Source: an uncultured Burkholderiales bacterium
Lineage (GTDB): Bacteria > Pseudomonadota > Gammaproteobacteria > Burkholderiales > Burkholderiaceae_C
Assembly: GCA_902825995.1 (NCBI GenBank)
Contig: CADEDE010000018.1
Span: forward strand, 1-43,261
DNA: 43,261 nucleotides
Reading direction: 5' to 3'
Positions 1-8,616 of the stretch are shown here, in pieces. The notes under the pieces are model-generated. The model was not told the DNA's origin. It ran no database searches and saw only the letters and a list, made by a program, of their open reading frames with translations. Position 1 is the stretch's first letter; each line of letters begins with the position of its first letter. The translations under genes were made by a program, and so were the position numbers.

Positions 1-93
1 GGCTCGGCTTGTGATTTGATCGTTCCCGAGAGGGACAAGGGGGGACGATGCGACTTGTTCCGCCTTTCGCATTTGGTGGAGACAGACGCATAA
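1..93 (+). CDS. Possible 3' end of an upstream gene (partial)
   Basis: Reading frame 1 is open from the window edge to a TAA at 91-93, about 30 codons, overlapping the start of the next gene by 46 bp. Short overlaps between co-transcribed genes are common, so this could be the tail of the preceding operon member. If the downstream operon is an aldehyde oxidoreductase operon, a catalytic or iron-sulfur subunit would be expected here. The peptide shows no motif I recognise, and so short an open frame can occur by chance in GC-rich DNA. Confidence 0.2.
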   Translation, partial: GSACDLIVPERDKGGRCDLFRLSHLVETDA

Positions 94-1457
94 GACGGAT
101 CATCCTGGGAGCCGGCCCGGCAAGCATCATCGCGGCCGAAACGATCCGCAAGCATGCGCCCTACGACAGCATCACCGTCGTCGCCGACGAACCCGACCCG
201 CCGTACTCGCGCATGGCGATTCCCTACCTGCTGGTGGGCAACGTCAAGGAAAGCGGCACCTACCTGCGGCGCGATCCCGACCAGTGCGTCAAGCTGAACA
301 TCCAGCTGCTGCAACGGCGTGCGACGGCGGTCGATGCGGCGCGCCGCACGGTGACCCTGGACAACGGCAGCATCCTCGGCTTCGACAAGCTGCTGATCGC
401 CACCGGCTCGCAACCCGTGCGGCCGCCGATCCCCGGCATGGACCTGCCCGGCGTGCACCCGTGCTGGACGCTGGAGAACGCGCGCCACATCGAGCAGCTG
501 GCCAGGCCCGGCGCGAAGGTCCTGCAGATGGGCGCCGGCTTCATCGGCTGCATCATCATGGAGGCGCTGGCGGTGCGCGGCGTCAAGCTGTCGGTCGTCG
601 AGATGGGCGACCGCATGGTGCCGCGCATGATGGGGCCGACCGCAGGCGGCATGATCAAGGATTGGTGCGAGAAGAAGGGCGTGCGCGTGTTCACCGGCAC
701 GCGTGTCGAGGCGATCGAGAGCGGCGCTGCACCGGCTGCGCCAGCGCCCAGCGAAGGCTTGTTGTCGCGCCTGGCGCACGCGGTTGGGTTGGGGCACCCG
801 GAGGCGCCGGCGGCAGCAGCGACGAGCGGCGCGCCGCTGAAAGTGCGCCTGTCCAACGGCCAGGCCCTCGAAGCCGACCTCGTCATCAGCGCCACCGGCG
901 TCAAGCCGAACATCGGCTTTCTCGAGAACAGCGGCGTCAAGTGCCTGCTCGGTGTGTTGACCGACGAGCACCTGCAGACCAACGTGCCCGGCGTCTACGC
1001 GGCGGGCGATTGCGCCGAAGCTTTCGACAAGGTGAGCGGCAAGACCATCGTCAGCGCGATCCAGCCCAACGCTGCGGAACAAGCACGCGTTGCCGCGCTC
1101 AACATGGTCGGCCGTCAAACAGAGCTGCGCGGCGTGACGCAGATCAACGTGCTCGACACGCTGGGCCTGATTTCCACCAGCTTCGGCGACTGGCAGGGTG
1201 TACCCGGGGGCGAGCATGTCGAACTCACCGACCGCGCGGCGAATCGCCACCTGAGCCTGCAATTCAGCGGCGATCGATTGGTGGGCTCCAACAGCGTCGG
1301 CTGGACCGACCATGTCGGCGCGATGCGCGGCCTGGTCGAAGGGCAGATCCGGCTCGGCGCGTGGAAGCGGCGCTTGCTCGACGACCCGACGCGGTTGATG
1401 GCCGCTTATCTCGCCACGGCGCAGGCGCAGGAACACAAGGCGCTGGTGAAAGCATGA
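48..1457 (+). CDS. FAD/NAD(P)-dependent oxidoreductase, AorC-like
   Basis: Pyridine-nucleotide-disulfide-type flavoprotein of 469 residues. The N-terminal dinucleotide fold carries GAGPAS (about residues 22-27) for FAD. An ATGS motif follows near residue 120, then a second fold with GAGFIG for NAD(P)H, then ATGVKPN and a GVYAAGDCAE motif typical of FAD binding near the end of this family. A low-complexity Ala/Pro insert at about residues 225-262 is unusual. A strong GGGGGG-type Shine-Dalgarno lies just before ATG 48. The next gene is MoaD-like, 10 bp downstream. This pairing is seen in tungsten aldehyde oxidoreductase operons (aorABCDE of Aromatoleum), where AorC passes electrons between the AOR complex and NAD. 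That role is inferred because the catalytic subunit is outside the window. A ferredoxin or rubredoxin reductase is the alternative. Confidence 0.75.
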   Translation: MRLVPPFAFGGDRRIRRIILGAGPASIIAAETIRKHAPYDSITVVADEPDPPYSRMAIPYLLVGNVKESGTYLRRDPDQCVKLNIQLLQRRATAVDAARRTVTLDNGSILGFDKLLIATGSQPVRPPIPGMDLPGVHPCWTLENARHIEQLARPGAKVLQMGAGFIGCIIMEALAVRGVKLSVVEMGDRMVPRMMGPTAGGMIKDWCEKKGVRVFTGTRVEAIESGAAPAAPAPSEGLLSRLAHAVGLGHPEAPAAAATSGAPLKVRLSNGQALEADLVISATGVKPNIGFLENSGVKCLLGVLTDEHLQTNVPGVYAAGDCAEAFDKVSGKTIVSAIQPNAAEQARVAALNMVGRQTELRGVTQINVLDTLGLISTSFGDWQGVPGGEHVELTDRAANRHLSLQFSGDRLVGSNSVGWTDHVGAMRGLVEGQIRLGAWKRRLLDDPTRLMAAYLATAQAQEHKALVKA

Positions 1458-1467
1458 TCGGTGCTTC

Positions 1468-1722
1468 ATGCGCATCACGCTTAAGCTCTACGCCAGCCTG
1501 ACCCAGCACTTGCCCGCCGACGCCCGGCGCAGCAACCAGATCCCGCTCGAAGTGGCCGACGGCGCATCGATTGCACAGATCATCCAACCCTTCGGCATGC
1601 CGAAGGGTCTGGTGCACCTGGTGCTGGTCAACGGGGTGTATGTGCCACCCGAGCAGCGCCTGGGCTTCGTGCCCAAGGAGGGCGACGTGCTGGCGATCTG
1701 GCCACCGATCGCCGGCGGCTAG
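1468..1722 (+). CDS. MoaD/ThiS-family sulfur-carrier protein
   Basis: Small ubiquitin-like protein of 84 residues ending in Gly-Gly, the C-terminus that is adenylated and thiocarboxylated in MoaD and ThiS proteins. The beta-grasp pattern is visible: a hydrophobic first strand (RITLKLYASL), a conserved VNGVYV strand, and the EGDVLAIWPPIAGG tail. MoaD supplies the dithiolene sulfur of molybdopterin. Its position directly behind an AorC-like reductase suggests a paralogue dedicated to the tungsten or molybdenum cofactor of the neighbouring enzyme (AorD role) rather than the housekeeping copy, but that is inferred from context. Confidence 0.8.
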   Translation: MRITLKLYASLTQHLPADARRSNQIPLEVADGASIAQIIQPFGMPKGLVHLVLVNGVYVPPEQRLGFVPKEGDVLAIWPPIAGG

Positions 1723-1731
1723 GGCGGCGTT

Positions 1732-2031
1732 TTGCAGGCGCACTACGCCTTCGCGTTCGAGCGCGAGATGGGCTGCACCGCGAACGAGTTGCGTGGCTGG
1801 CTGCCGGGCGCGAGCGGACAGCGCACGATTGTCTGGCGTGAGCAAAGCGCTGAAATCGCCATCGACAACGGCCGCCTGACCATCGCCTGGCGTGTACTCC
1901 AGCCCCGGCGCATTGCGCTGCTCGTTTTGCCGCGTTTGCAGGTGCGCTTTGAGGTGCACGCTGTCGAAGCGGCGGTGTGGCAGCGCTTTATGCGCCACTT
2001 CGATCTCTACACGCAGCGCGGCGGTGGATGA
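1732..2031 (+). CDS. Small conserved protein of unknown function, AorE position
   Basis: This reads as 99 residues from a TTG start at 1732, preceded by a reasonable Shine-Dalgarno (AGGGCGG, 1721-1727). It begins 9 bp after the MoaD-like gene, so the three genes probably form one transcript. It has Arg-rich and hydrophobic strands and a C-terminal HFDLYTQRGGG, with no cysteine cluster beyond a single Cys, no signal peptide and no membrane segment. I do not recognise a domain. A small third gene occupies the same place in aor operons, where it is thought to help cofactor maturation, but I cannot confirm homology. Confidence 0.55.
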   Translation: MQAHYAFAFEREMGCTANELRGWLPGASGQRTIVWREQSAEIAIDNGRLTIAWRVLQPRRIALLVLPRLQVRFEVHAVEAAVWQRFMRHFDLYTQRGGG

Positions 2032-2160
2032 ACCGGCGAAACGGGTCGGCGTGTCGGTCATCCGGCCATCCTGCCGCAGCCATCGGGCAAAGGCAATTGG
2101 CGTGAAAACCTCTGCGGCACAATCGCGCGCGCTGCGGCGCTCTGAAAAGGCTTGCAAGAC

Positions 2161-2979
2161 GTGAATGAACTGTTCGTGACCTTGGGCATCGAGTCCTGGA
2201 AGCCGGTGCTCAGCAGCCTGTTGCTGCCGCCCGTGCCGCTGCTGTTGTTGGCGCTGGTCGGTGCTCGCATGTTGCTGTGGCGGCGTGGCTGGGGCTGGCT
2301 GCTGGTCTTGATGGCCAGCAGCGGCATCTGGCTCAGCGCCTGCAGTTCGGTGGGCGAGTGGCTGCAACGCTGGCTGTTATCGCCGCCACCGGCGCTGTCG
2401 GCCGATCGAATCTCAGCGCTCAGGAAGACCATCGTGGCCCGGCCAACGGTGGCCATCGTGGTGCTCGGCGGCGGTCGCGAGTCGAATGCGCCGGAGTACG
2501 GTGTCGCCAGCCTGAGCCCGCTGGCGTTGGAGCGCCTGCGCTACGGCGTTTGGCTTGGGCGCCAGACCCATGCGCCGTTGATGTTCAGTGGCGGCCTGGG
2601 CCACGCGGCCGAGGTCGGCGCCTCGGAGGCCGATGTGGCGGCCGAGATTGCCGCGCGCGAGTTCGGCCGACCGCTGCGTTGGACCGAGGCGCGCTCGCGC
2701 GACACGCGCGAAAATGCGCGCTACGCGGCGACGCTGCTGCGCGAGAACAAAATCGAGCAGGTGGTGCTGGTCACGCACGGCTGGCACATGCCGCGGGCGC
2801 TGCGCGCTTTTCAGGCCGCCTGTGAACAGATCGGCGCGAAGTGGGAGATCGTGCCCGCCCCGATGGGCCTGGCGACGCGCGTCGAGCGGCCCGTGCTGCG
2901 CTGGATTCCGTCGTCGGAAGGCTTCTTGCTGGTGCGCGCCGCGGTGCGCGAAAAAATCGGCTGGTGGCTCGGCGCCTGA
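2161..2979 (+). CDS. YdcF-family (DUF218) membrane protein
   Basis: Protein of 272 residues from GTG 2161. An in-frame TTG at 2152 is possible, but the GAAAAGG ribosome site at 2144-2150 fits only the GTG. Two N-terminal membrane segments (about residues 15-36 and 43-60) precede a DUF218 domain that begins at the AIVVLGGG strand and includes LVTHGWHMPRAL, the family's usual 'S/T-x-x-H-M-x-R' region. Family members such as SanA, ElyC and YdcF act at the inner membrane and are linked to envelope integrity or lipid-carrier metabolism, but the exact reaction is not established. It converges with ubiD. Confidence 0.85.
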   Translation: MNELFVTLGIESWKPVLSSLLLPPVPLLLLALVGARMLLWRRGWGWLLVLMASSGIWLSACSSVGEWLQRWLLSPPPALSADRISALRKTIVARPTVAIVVLGGGRESNAPEYGVASLSPLALERLRYGVWLGRQTHAPLMFSGGLGHAAEVGASEADVAAEIAAREFGRPLRWTEARSRDTRENARYAATLLRENKIEQVVLVTHGWHMPRALRAFQAACEQIGAKWEIVPAPMGLATRVERPVLRWIPSSEGFLLVRAAVREKIGWWLGA

Positions 2980-2987
2980 AAAAGCGA

Positions 2988-3066
2988 AACCCCTCCACGC
3001 CGAGGCGGGAGGGGCGGGTGGCTGACGCCACCTTTCGGGGCTCGGGAGTAACTGAGTCCCGGGCTC
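2988..3066. terminator. Hairpin cluster between convergent genes
   Basis: Three consecutive inverted repeats lie between the ydcF-like and ubiD stop codons. The first is a 7-bp stem CCCCTCC/GGAGGGG (2990-2996 with 3008-3014). The second is GGTGGC/GCCACC with a 4-nt loop (3017-3032). The third is GCTCGGGA/TCCCGGGC with one wobble pair (3040-3064). None is followed by a clear U-run, so bidirectional intrinsic termination is possible but unproven. Confidence 0.3.
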
Positions 3067-3209
3067 CTTGGGCGCAGTGACTGCACCACTGGTTGCGCCT
3101 GCCTGGGCAGGCGAAGCCACGATAAGGCAGCGGCCGGGCAGCGGGCAAGACAATCGCGGCAATCGCCGCAGCGCCGGTCATTGCGATTGACATTCGGCGC
3201 TGCCTTTCG

Positions 3210-4769
3210 TCAACGCCGCGGCGACATGATGGCGTCGAACAGCGCCGATACCTTTTGCGTCACCTCGGCCGGCATGCCGATCGTGCGGCCCCATTCGCGG
3301 CTTGTCTCGCCGGGCCACTTGTTCGTGGCGTCCAGGCCCATCTTGCCGCCCAGACCGCTCACCGGCGAGGCGAAGTCGAGGTAATCGATGGGTGTGTTTT
3401 CGACCAGCGTGGTGTCGCGCACCGGATCGACCCGCGTGGTCAGAGCCCAGACCACCTCCTTCCAGTCGCGGATGTTCACGTCGTCGTCGGTGACGACGAT
3501 AAATTTGGTGTACATGAACTGGCGCAGGAAGCTCCACAGGCCGAACATCACGCGCTTGGCGTGGCCCGGGTAGGCCTTCTTGATCGAGATCACGGCCATG
3601 CGGTAGCTGCAACCCTCGGGCGGCAGGTAGAAGTCAGTGATTTCGGGAAACTGCTTCTGCAGGATCGGCACGAACACTTCGTTCAATGCCACGCCCAGAA
3701 TCGCCGGCTCGTCGGGCGGCTTGCCGGTATAGGTCGAGTGGTAGATCGGGTCGTGGCGGTGCGTGATGCGGTCGATGCGAAAGACCGGGAACCAGTCCTG
3801 CTCGTTGTAGTAGCCGGTGTGGTCGCCGAAGGGGCCCTCCAGAGCATGCAGGTAGCCGCCGCGCTCGGCCATTCGCACGCCGTGTTCGCTTTCACCGCAG
3901 AAGCCGGGCGCTGCGTTCGGTATGTGGCCCTCGAGCACGAACTCGGCGTTGGCCGGCGCCTGGAGCTTCAGCGCGCCATCGCCGACACGGGTATCGACGA
4001 CCTCGGTGCGGCTGCCGCGCAGCAAGCCGGCGAACTGGTATTCCGACAGCGTATCGGGTACGGGCGTCACCGCGCCCAGGATCGTGGCCGGGTCGGCGCC
4101 CAGTGCGACAACGAGCGGAAAGGGCTGACCGGGCTTGGCGCGCGCGAAGTCGCGGAAGTCGAGCGCGCCGCCGCGGTGGGCCAGCCAGCGCATGATCAGC
4201 TCGCGGCGGCCAATCACCTGCTGGCGGTAGATGCCCAGGTTCTGGCGCAGCCGCGGCGAAGGCCCGCTCTGCGGACCGCGGGTGATGGTCAGGCCCCAGG
4301 TGATCAGCGGGCCGGCGTCGTCCGGCCAGCAGGTTTGCACCGGCAACCGGGTCAGGTCCACATCCTGGTCCGCCAGCACTACTTCCTGGCATGGCGCGCT
4401 TCGAACCGGCGAAGGCTTCATGTCCCACAGCGCCTTGACCATTTGCAGCAGACGGCCGGCGTCCTTCAGGCCGCGCGGCGGTTCCGGTTCCTTCAGGCTG
4501 GCGAGTACACGGCCCACGTCGCGCAAACCGTCCAGGCTTTCAGCGCCCATGCCGAAGGCCACCCGCTTCGGGGTGCCGAACAGGTTGATCAGTGCCGGAA
4601 TTTTGTAACCCACTGGATGTTCAACCAGCACTGCCGGGCCGCCTGCGCGCAGTACGCGGTCAGCGAGTGCTGTCATTTCGAGCCGCGCCGATACAGGCTC
4701 CGCAACGCGCCGCAGTTCACCGATAGCCTCCATCTGACGCAAGAAATCACGCAGATCACGGTATTTCAT
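3210..4769 (-). CDS. ubiD: UbiD-family decarboxylase (3-octaprenyl-4-hydroxybenzoate carboxy-lyase)
   Basis: Protein of 519 residues, a little longer than E. coli UbiD. It starts [10 protein letters not shown] and shows UbiD landmarks: RGPQSG, the [14 protein letters not shown] stretch with the NxGxYR-type prenyl-FMN/metal region, and [11 protein letters not shown] containing the conserved catalytic acid region. UbiD uses prenylated FMN from UbiX to decarboxylate the aromatic ring during ubiquinone synthesis. ubiX is not in the window. Because UbiD paralogues act on other aromatic acids, the ubiquinone role is the likeliest but not certain. The gene is transcribed away from the lytic transglycosylase gene. 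Confidence 0.9.
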   Translation of the reverse strand: MKYRDLRDFLRQMEAIGELRRVAEPVSARLEMTALADRVLRAGGPAVLVEHPVGYKIPALINLFGTPKRVAFGMGAESLDGLRDVGRVLASLKEPEPPRGLKDAGRLLQMVKALWDMKPSPVRSAPCQEVVLADQDVDLTRLPVQTCWPDDAGPLITWGLTITRGPQSGPSPRLRQNLGIYRQQVIGRRELIMRWLAHRGGALDFRDFARAKPGQPFPLVVALGADPATILGAVTPVPDTLSEYQFAGLLRGSRTEVVDTRVGDGALKLQAPANAEFVLEGHIPNAAPGFCGESEHGVRMAERGGYLHALEGPFGDHTGYYNEQDWFPVFRIDRITHRHDPIYHSTYTGKPPDEPAILGVALNEVFVPILQKQFPEITDFYLPPEGCSYRMAVISIKKAYPGHAKRVMFGLWSFLRQFMYTKFIVVTDDDVNIRDWKEVVWALTTRVDPVRDTTLVENTPIDYLDFASPVSGLGGKMGLDATNKWPGETSREWGRTIGMPAEVTQKVSALFDAIMSPRR

Positions 4770-4996
4770 ATACGTTTTCGCAGCTTGTTTGTAGAAACAA
4801 AATACTTGACCGGTTATTACGAGGCTTCCTAGAATTCGCTGACTTTCTGATTTTCACAGGGTTTACCAGTATTTTTGGCGCCTTACTACACAAGGCGCAG
4901 CGGTTTGCAAGCCAGGGCCTGGGTAGCTTCGCAAACGATTATCCCTGCCGCCTACAGCGCGTTGCGTCGCGGGCAGGCAGTACGAAGGGAAATGAC
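4770..4996. promoter_or_regulatory. Divergent promoter region with an inverted repeat
   Basis: This relatively AT-rich region separates ubiD (minus) and the transglycosylase gene (plus). For the plus strand, TTGACC (4806-4811) and TAGAAT (4830-4835) are 18 bp apart, a credible sigma-70 promoter that would give a leader of roughly 155 nt. An inverted repeat TTGTTT-GTAG-AAACAA (4785-4800) lies between this promoter and the ubiD start and could be an operator or a small hairpin. No clear minus-strand promoter was picked out. Confidence 0.4.
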
Positions 4997-5893
4997 GTGA
5001 CAGCACTTCGATGGCTTCGCTCGACCCGCGCCGCGTGTGGCGTGTTCGTGCGCGATGTCGCCAACGGCCTGCTCGAGGTCAGCCACAATGGCCTGGCCTT
5101 CCTCGGCCTGGTCGTCCTGACCGGCTTGGTATTCGTTGCGGGCCGGCCCGACATTCGCCAAGGCGCGGAAAAATATGCCCTGGGGTGGTTGCAGGAGCGC
5201 CATGAGGCCCGCGCCGAACTCGATGGCAATCTGCTGCCGGCGATGGCCGAGCCCGATGCCGTGAACCGTGCCACGGCCACCGACCCGCGCGAACTCAATC
5301 GCCAGCAAGCGGCCGTGGCGCAGTGGCTTGCCCGTCGCTACAAGGTGGCGCCGGAACCCGTCAGTCGTTTGGTGCAGGAGGCCTGGGCCGTGGGGCAGCG
5401 GGCTCGACTCGACCCGACCCTGATCCTGGCCATCATGGCGGTCGAATCCAGCTTCAACCCCTTTGCCCAAAGCGCGGTGGGCGCGCAGGGCCTGATGCAG
5501 GTGATGACGCGCATCCACGACGAGAAGTACGTGGCCTTCGGCGGCAGCCACGCCGCCTTCGACCCGCTGACCAACTTGCGCGTGGGGGTGCAGGTGCTGA
5601 AGGAGTGCATTGCCCGCGCCGGCAGCCTGGAAGAGGGTTTGCGTTATTACGTCGGCGCGGCCAACCTGCCCGACGACGGCGGCTACGCCAGCAAGGTGCT
5701 GAGCGAACAAGCCCATCTGCGCCACGTGGCCGCCGGGAAGAACGTGGCAGTCACCGTGCCGCAGTCGGGCGTTGTGCTGCCGGCGCGGGCCGTGACGCTG
5801 CCTGGCGAGACTCCGGCGGCCGCTTCCACGCCGGCCGAACGGCCAGCGCCAGCCGCCGCCAGCGAGCAACTGGCCCTGCTGCGCCCGCACTGA
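4997..5893 (+). CDS. Membrane-anchored lytic transglycosylase (SLT domain)
   Basis: Protein of 298 residues starting at GTG 4997 behind GAAGGGA. An ATG at 4992 is closed by a stop after one codon. It has a cytoplasmic N-terminus, one membrane segment at about residues 32-48, then a periplasmic SLT goose-lysozyme-like domain at about 125-235. The catalytic Glu is E150 in AVESSFNPFA, followed by AQGLMQVM. The C-terminus is Ala/Pro-rich. Such enzymes cleave the MurNAc-GlcNAc bond with 1,6-anhydro product formation. No partner genes are adjacent, so whether it serves general wall turnover or an envelope-spanning machine is open. Confidence 0.85.
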   Translation: MTALRWLRSTRAACGVFVRDVANGLLEVSHNGLAFLGLVVLTGLVFVAGRPDIRQGAEKYALGWLQERHEARAELDGNLLPAMAEPDAVNRATATDPRELNRQQAAVAQWLARRYKVAPEPVSRLVQEAWAVGQRARLDPTLILAIMAVESSFNPFAQSAVGAQGLMQVMTRIHDEKYVAFGGSHAAFDPLTNLRVGVQVLKECIARAGSLEEGLRYYVGAANLPDDGGYASKVLSEQAHLRHVAAGKNVAVTVPQSGVVLPARAVTLPGETPAAASTPAERPAPAAASEQLALLRPH

Positions 5894-5950
5894 CGGTCTC
5901 CCCTGACGCCCTGGCGTCATCCCCGCGGGGAGCTTCGAGGCCGCAACCGC

Positions 5951-5956
5951 TACACT
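5951..5956 (+). promoter_or_regulatory. Putative -10 box for glyA
   Basis: TACACT at 5951-5956 would start transcription near 5963, almost exactly at the 5' edge of the ZTP aptamer, which is the geometry expected for a riboswitch leader. A good -35 is not evident. Confidence 0.35.
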
Positions 5957-5960
5957 GCAG

Positions 5961-6058
5961 GCCTGCGCAACTGGCGATAGGGCGGCGCTCGCCGCCCGAG
6001 GTGGCCTACCACCGGGAAGCGCGGGCGGCTTGCGGCGCATGAGCGAAATGTGCGAGCC
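5961..6058 (+). ncRNA. ZTP (pfl) riboswitch controlling glyA
   Basis: The aptamer at 5961-6026 matches the ZTP/ZMP riboswitch architecture. Helix P1 pairs GCCTGCGC (5961-5968) with GCGCGGGC (6019-6026) with one G-U pair. The conserved AACTGGCGA internal segment follows at 5969-5977. A variable GGCGGC/GCCGCC hairpin lies at 5981-5996. GGTGG-CCTA-CCACC forms the next hairpin at 6000-6013, ending in the conserved CCGGGaAGCG junction. Downstream, GGCT/AGCC and GCGCAT/ATGTGC (6027-6058) form a hairpin that may belong to the expression platform. This class senses the purine intermediate ZMP/ZTP, which builds up when 10-formyl-THF is short, and turns on one-carbon genes such as glyA, the next gene here. 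About 90 nt lie between it and the start codon, so translational or transcriptional control cannot be settled by eye. Confidence 0.85.
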
Positions 6059-6149
6059 GTGTCAGCCGTTCGCCTGGGCAGCCCTCCGTTCGACCCGCTG
6101 CGCCGGGTCACCGCGATGGCCCTTCACCCTGAAGAGGACTGCCAGCACC

Positions 6150-7400
6150 ATGTTCGACCGTACCCAGCACACCCTTGCCCAAATCGATCCCGACATCTGG
6201 GCCGCGATCCAGGCCGAAAACCGGCGCCAGGAAGAGCATATCGAGCTGATCGCCAGCGAGAACTACACCTCGCCCGCGGTGATGGCCGCGCAGGGCTCGC
6301 AGCTGACCAACAAATACGCCGAGGGCTATCCCGGCAAGCGCTATTACGGCGGCTGCGAGAACGTCGATGTGGTCGAGCAATTGGCCATCGACCGCCTGAA
6401 ACGACTTTTCGGCGCCAACTTCGCCAATGTGCAGGCCAACTCCGGCTCGCAAGCCAACCAGGCGGTCTTCTTCGGCCTGCTGCAGCCCGGCGACACGATC
6501 ATGGGCATGAGCCTGGCCGAAGGCGGCCACCTCACGCACGGCATGGCGCTGAACATGAGCGGCAAATGGTTCAAGGTGGTGAGCTACGGGCTGGATGCGA
6601 ATGAAGCCATCGACTACGACGCGATGGAGCGCCAGGCCCACGAAGCCAAGCCCAAGCTGATCATCGCCGGCGCTTCGGCCTACAGCCTGCGCATTGATTT
6701 CGAGCGCTTCGCCAAGGTGGCCAAGGCGGTCGGTGCGATCTTCATGGTCGATATGGCGCATTACGCCGGCTTGATCGCGGCCGGGGTCTATCCGAACCCG
6801 GTACCGCACGCCGATGTGGTCACCTCGACCACGCACAAGAGCCTGCGCGGTCCGCGCGGCGGCATCGTGGTGATGAACGACGAGGCCATCGCCAAGAAGA
6901 TCAACAGCGCGATCTTCCCCGGCATCCAGGGCGGCCCGCTGATGCACGTGATTGCCGGCAAGGCGGTGGCCTTCAAGGAAGCGCTGGAGCCGGCCTTCAA
7001 GGCCTATCAGCAGCAGGTGCTGACCAATGCCCGCGTGCTGGCCGAGACGCTCACCGAGCGCGGCCTGCGCATCGTCAGCGGCCGCACCGAAAGCCATGTG
7101 ATGCTGGTCGATTTGCGGCCCAAGGGCCTGACCGGCAAGGAGGCCGAAGCGGTGCTCGGCCAAGCGCACATGACCTGCAACAAGAACGGCATCCCGAACG
7201 ACCCGCAAAAGCCGATGATCACCAGCGGCATCCGCCTGGGTTCACCGGCCTTCACCACGCGCGGCTTCATGGAAGGCGAAGCGCGGCAGACGGCGCACCT
7301 GATCGCCGATGTGCTCGACAAGCCGCACGACGAGGCCAACCTGGCCGCCGTGCGCGCCAAGGTCGCCGCACTGACGCGCGAGTTCCCGGTGTACCGGTAG
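6150..7400 (+). CDS. glyA: Serine hydroxymethyltransferase
   Basis: Protein of 416 residues, the usual length, starting at ATG 6150 ([10 protein letters not shown]) behind GAAGAGGA. The longer open frame from 6030 would run through the riboswitch and is not used. The PLP lysine is K230 in the [13 protein letters not shown] motif. [10 protein letters not shown] and the [15 protein letters not shown] substrate and cofactor loops are intact. It interconverts serine plus THF with glycine plus 5,10-methylene-THF, the main cytosolic source of one-carbon units. A ZTP riboswitch precedes it. nrdR follows after 3 bp, so the two are probably co-transcribed, linking one-carbon supply with control of deoxynucleotide synthesis. 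Confidence 0.97.
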   Translation: MFDRTQHTLAQIDPDIWAAIQAENRRQEEHIELIASENYTSPAVMAAQGSQLTNKYAEGYPGKRYYGGCENVDVVEQLAIDRLKRLFGANFANVQANSGSQANQAVFFGLLQPGDTIMGMSLAEGGHLTHGMALNMSGKWFKVVSYGLDANEAIDYDAMERQAHEAKPKLIIAGASAYSLRIDFERFAKVAKAVGAIFMVDMAHYAGLIAAGVYPNPVPHADVVTSTTHKSLRGPRGGIVVMNDEAIAKKINSAIFPGIQGGPLMHVIAGKAVAFKEALEPAFKAYQQQVLTNARVLAETLTERGLRIVSGRTESHVMLVDLRPKGLTGKEAEAVLGQAHMTCNKNGIPNDPQKPMITSGIRLGSPAFTTRGFMEGEARQTAHLIADVLDKPHDEANLAAVRAKVAALTREFPVYR

Positions 7401-7403
7401 GCG

Positions 7404-7847
7404 ATGCGCTGCCCTTTTTGCAGCCACGAAGAAACCCAGGTCGTCGAGACCCGGGAGTCCGATGAAGGCGACGTCATCCGGCGCCGCCGCCGCTGCCTGA
7501 AATGCGACAAGCGCTTCACCACCTACGAACGCCCCGAAATCGCTTTGCCCACGGTGGTGAAGAAGGACGGCGGCCGTGCCGAGTTCGACCGCGCCAAGAT
7601 CCGCGCTTCGATGCTGCTCGCGCTGCGCAAGCGCCCGGTGAGCGTGGAGCAGCTCGATGCCGCGCTCGAGCGCATCGAAGACAAGCTGCTCACCAGCGGC
7701 GCGCGCGAGGTGGCCTCCACGCGCCTGGGCGAATTGGTGATGCGCGAGTTGAAGCGCATCGACAAGGTCGCCTACGTGCGCTTCGCCTCGGTCTATCGCA
7801 GCTTTGAAGATGTCGATGAATTCCGGCAGTTGATCCGCGACATCTGA
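7404..7847 (+). CDS. nrdR: Transcriptional repressor NrdR
   Basis: Protein of 147 residues, typical for NrdR. A zinc ribbon is formed by C3-x2-C6 and C31-x2-C34, followed by an ATP-cone domain at about residues 49-139 ([16 protein letters not shown]). NrdR binds NrdR boxes at ribonucleotide reductase promoters and responds to ATP/dATP through the cone. The gene lies 3 bp behind glyA, a common arrangement in betaproteobacteria. No NrdR target gene lies in this window. Confidence 0.96.
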   Translation: MRCPFCSHEETQVVETRESDEGDVIRRRRRCLKCDKRFTTYERPEIALPTVVKKDGGRAEFDRAKIRASMLLALRKRPVSVEQLDAALERIEDKLLTSGAREVASTRLGELVMRELKRIDKVAYVRFASVYRSFEDVDEFRQLIRDI

Positions 7848-7867
7848 ATTCGCCGCACCAAAGCCGT

Positions 7868-7912
7868 GCGACTCCCACCAATGGGTGTGCCCCCCTTAAG
7901 GGGGAAGTCATT
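7868..7912. repeat. Palindromic intergenic element downstream of nrdR
   Basis: The segment contains a perfect palindrome CCCCCTTAAGGGGG (7891-7904) next to a CCCA...TGGG hairpin (about 7874-7885). Both are enclosed by GACT and AGTC. It could end nrdR transcription, or be a copy of a dispersed extragenic palindrome. Only one copy is present in this window. Confidence 0.4.
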
Positions 7913-7960
7913 CGATCGCGCGCTGTCTAAAGTCATCTCCATCCACCCGAGGAGATCGAC

Positions 7961-8503
7961 ATGCAAACCAGGAGCTTCCCTACCGCCCAGCGCGGTTTGA
8001 GCTTGATCGAGGGCTGCGTGACGCTGGCGATCGTCGGCATCCTGGCGGGGACGGCGGCGCCGTCTTTGGATGGTCTGCTGAAGTCGCGCCATCGCGACGG
8101 CACGGCGGCGGAACTCGGGGTCGACCTGCATCACGCGCGCACCGAAGCGATTGCACGCAACGAGGGCGTGCGCATCAGTTTTCATGGCGCCGCCGCGGGC
8201 ACCTGTGCGGTGATCCACACCGGGGCCGCCGCTGATTGCACGTGCGACGGCAATGGCACCCCCTGGTGCCTGAACGGAGCCACGGCCCTGAAGGCGACGC
8301 TCTATTCGTCCAGTCGAGGGGCTTCGGTCTATGCCAATGTCGCATCGATGCGTTTCGACCCGGGCAATGGCACCGTCACGCCTGCTGCAACGGTGCGCGT
8401 CGCCGGAGCCGACGGGCGGGCCATCCATCACATTGTCAACATCATGGGGCGGGTGCGCTCCTGCTCATCGGGTGGGGCCATTGCCGGCGTCAGGCCGTGC
8501 TGA
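7961..8503 (+). CDS. Type IV pilus minor pilin, FimT/GspH family
   Basis: Protein of 180 residues with GAGGAG ahead of ATG 7961. The prepilin peptidase site is QRG-LSLIEG, with Gly at -1 and Glu at +5, followed by a hydrophobic N-terminal helix. The C-terminal half resembles the GspH/FimT domain and ends in a cysteine-rich stretch (two Cys pairs, CTCDGNGTPWC) that could be disulfide-bonded. Minor pilins prime pilus assembly or modify its tip, and FimT-type proteins have been linked to DNA uptake. It heads a run of six pilin-like genes on the same strand. Confidence 0.85.
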   Translation: MQTRSFPTAQRGLSLIEGCVTLAIVGILAGTAAPSLDGLLKSRHRDGTAAELGVDLHHARTEAIARNEGVRISFHGAAAGTCAVIHTGAAADCTCDGNGTPWCLNGATALKATLYSSSRGASVYANVASMRFDPGNGTVTPAATVRVAGADGRAIHHIVNIMGRVRSCSSGGAIAGVRPC

Positions 8504-8604
8504 ACACGCGGTACGGCCGGAGTCCGCAATCGCCAGCCTGACAGGCGGCGTGGGCGATGCGATAGCCGGCGCCTCGAGTGGCGGTGCCGCTGGGGCTGGC
8601 GTTA

Positions 8605-8610
8605 AATAAT
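8605..8610 (+). promoter_or_regulatory. Putative -10 box, PilE-like gene
   Basis: AATAAT at 8605-8610 (within TAAATAAT) ends seven bases before GTG 8617, so predicted transcription starts on the start codon itself. No Shine-Dalgarno is seen, consistent with a leaderless message. Confidence 0.35.
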
Positions 8611-8616
8611 CACGGC

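Noticed and set aside
3255-4832. 525-residue plus-strand ORF opposite ubiD
   Set aside because: Shadow of ubiD, with composition rich in Arg/His/Val/Gln and no recognisable motif.
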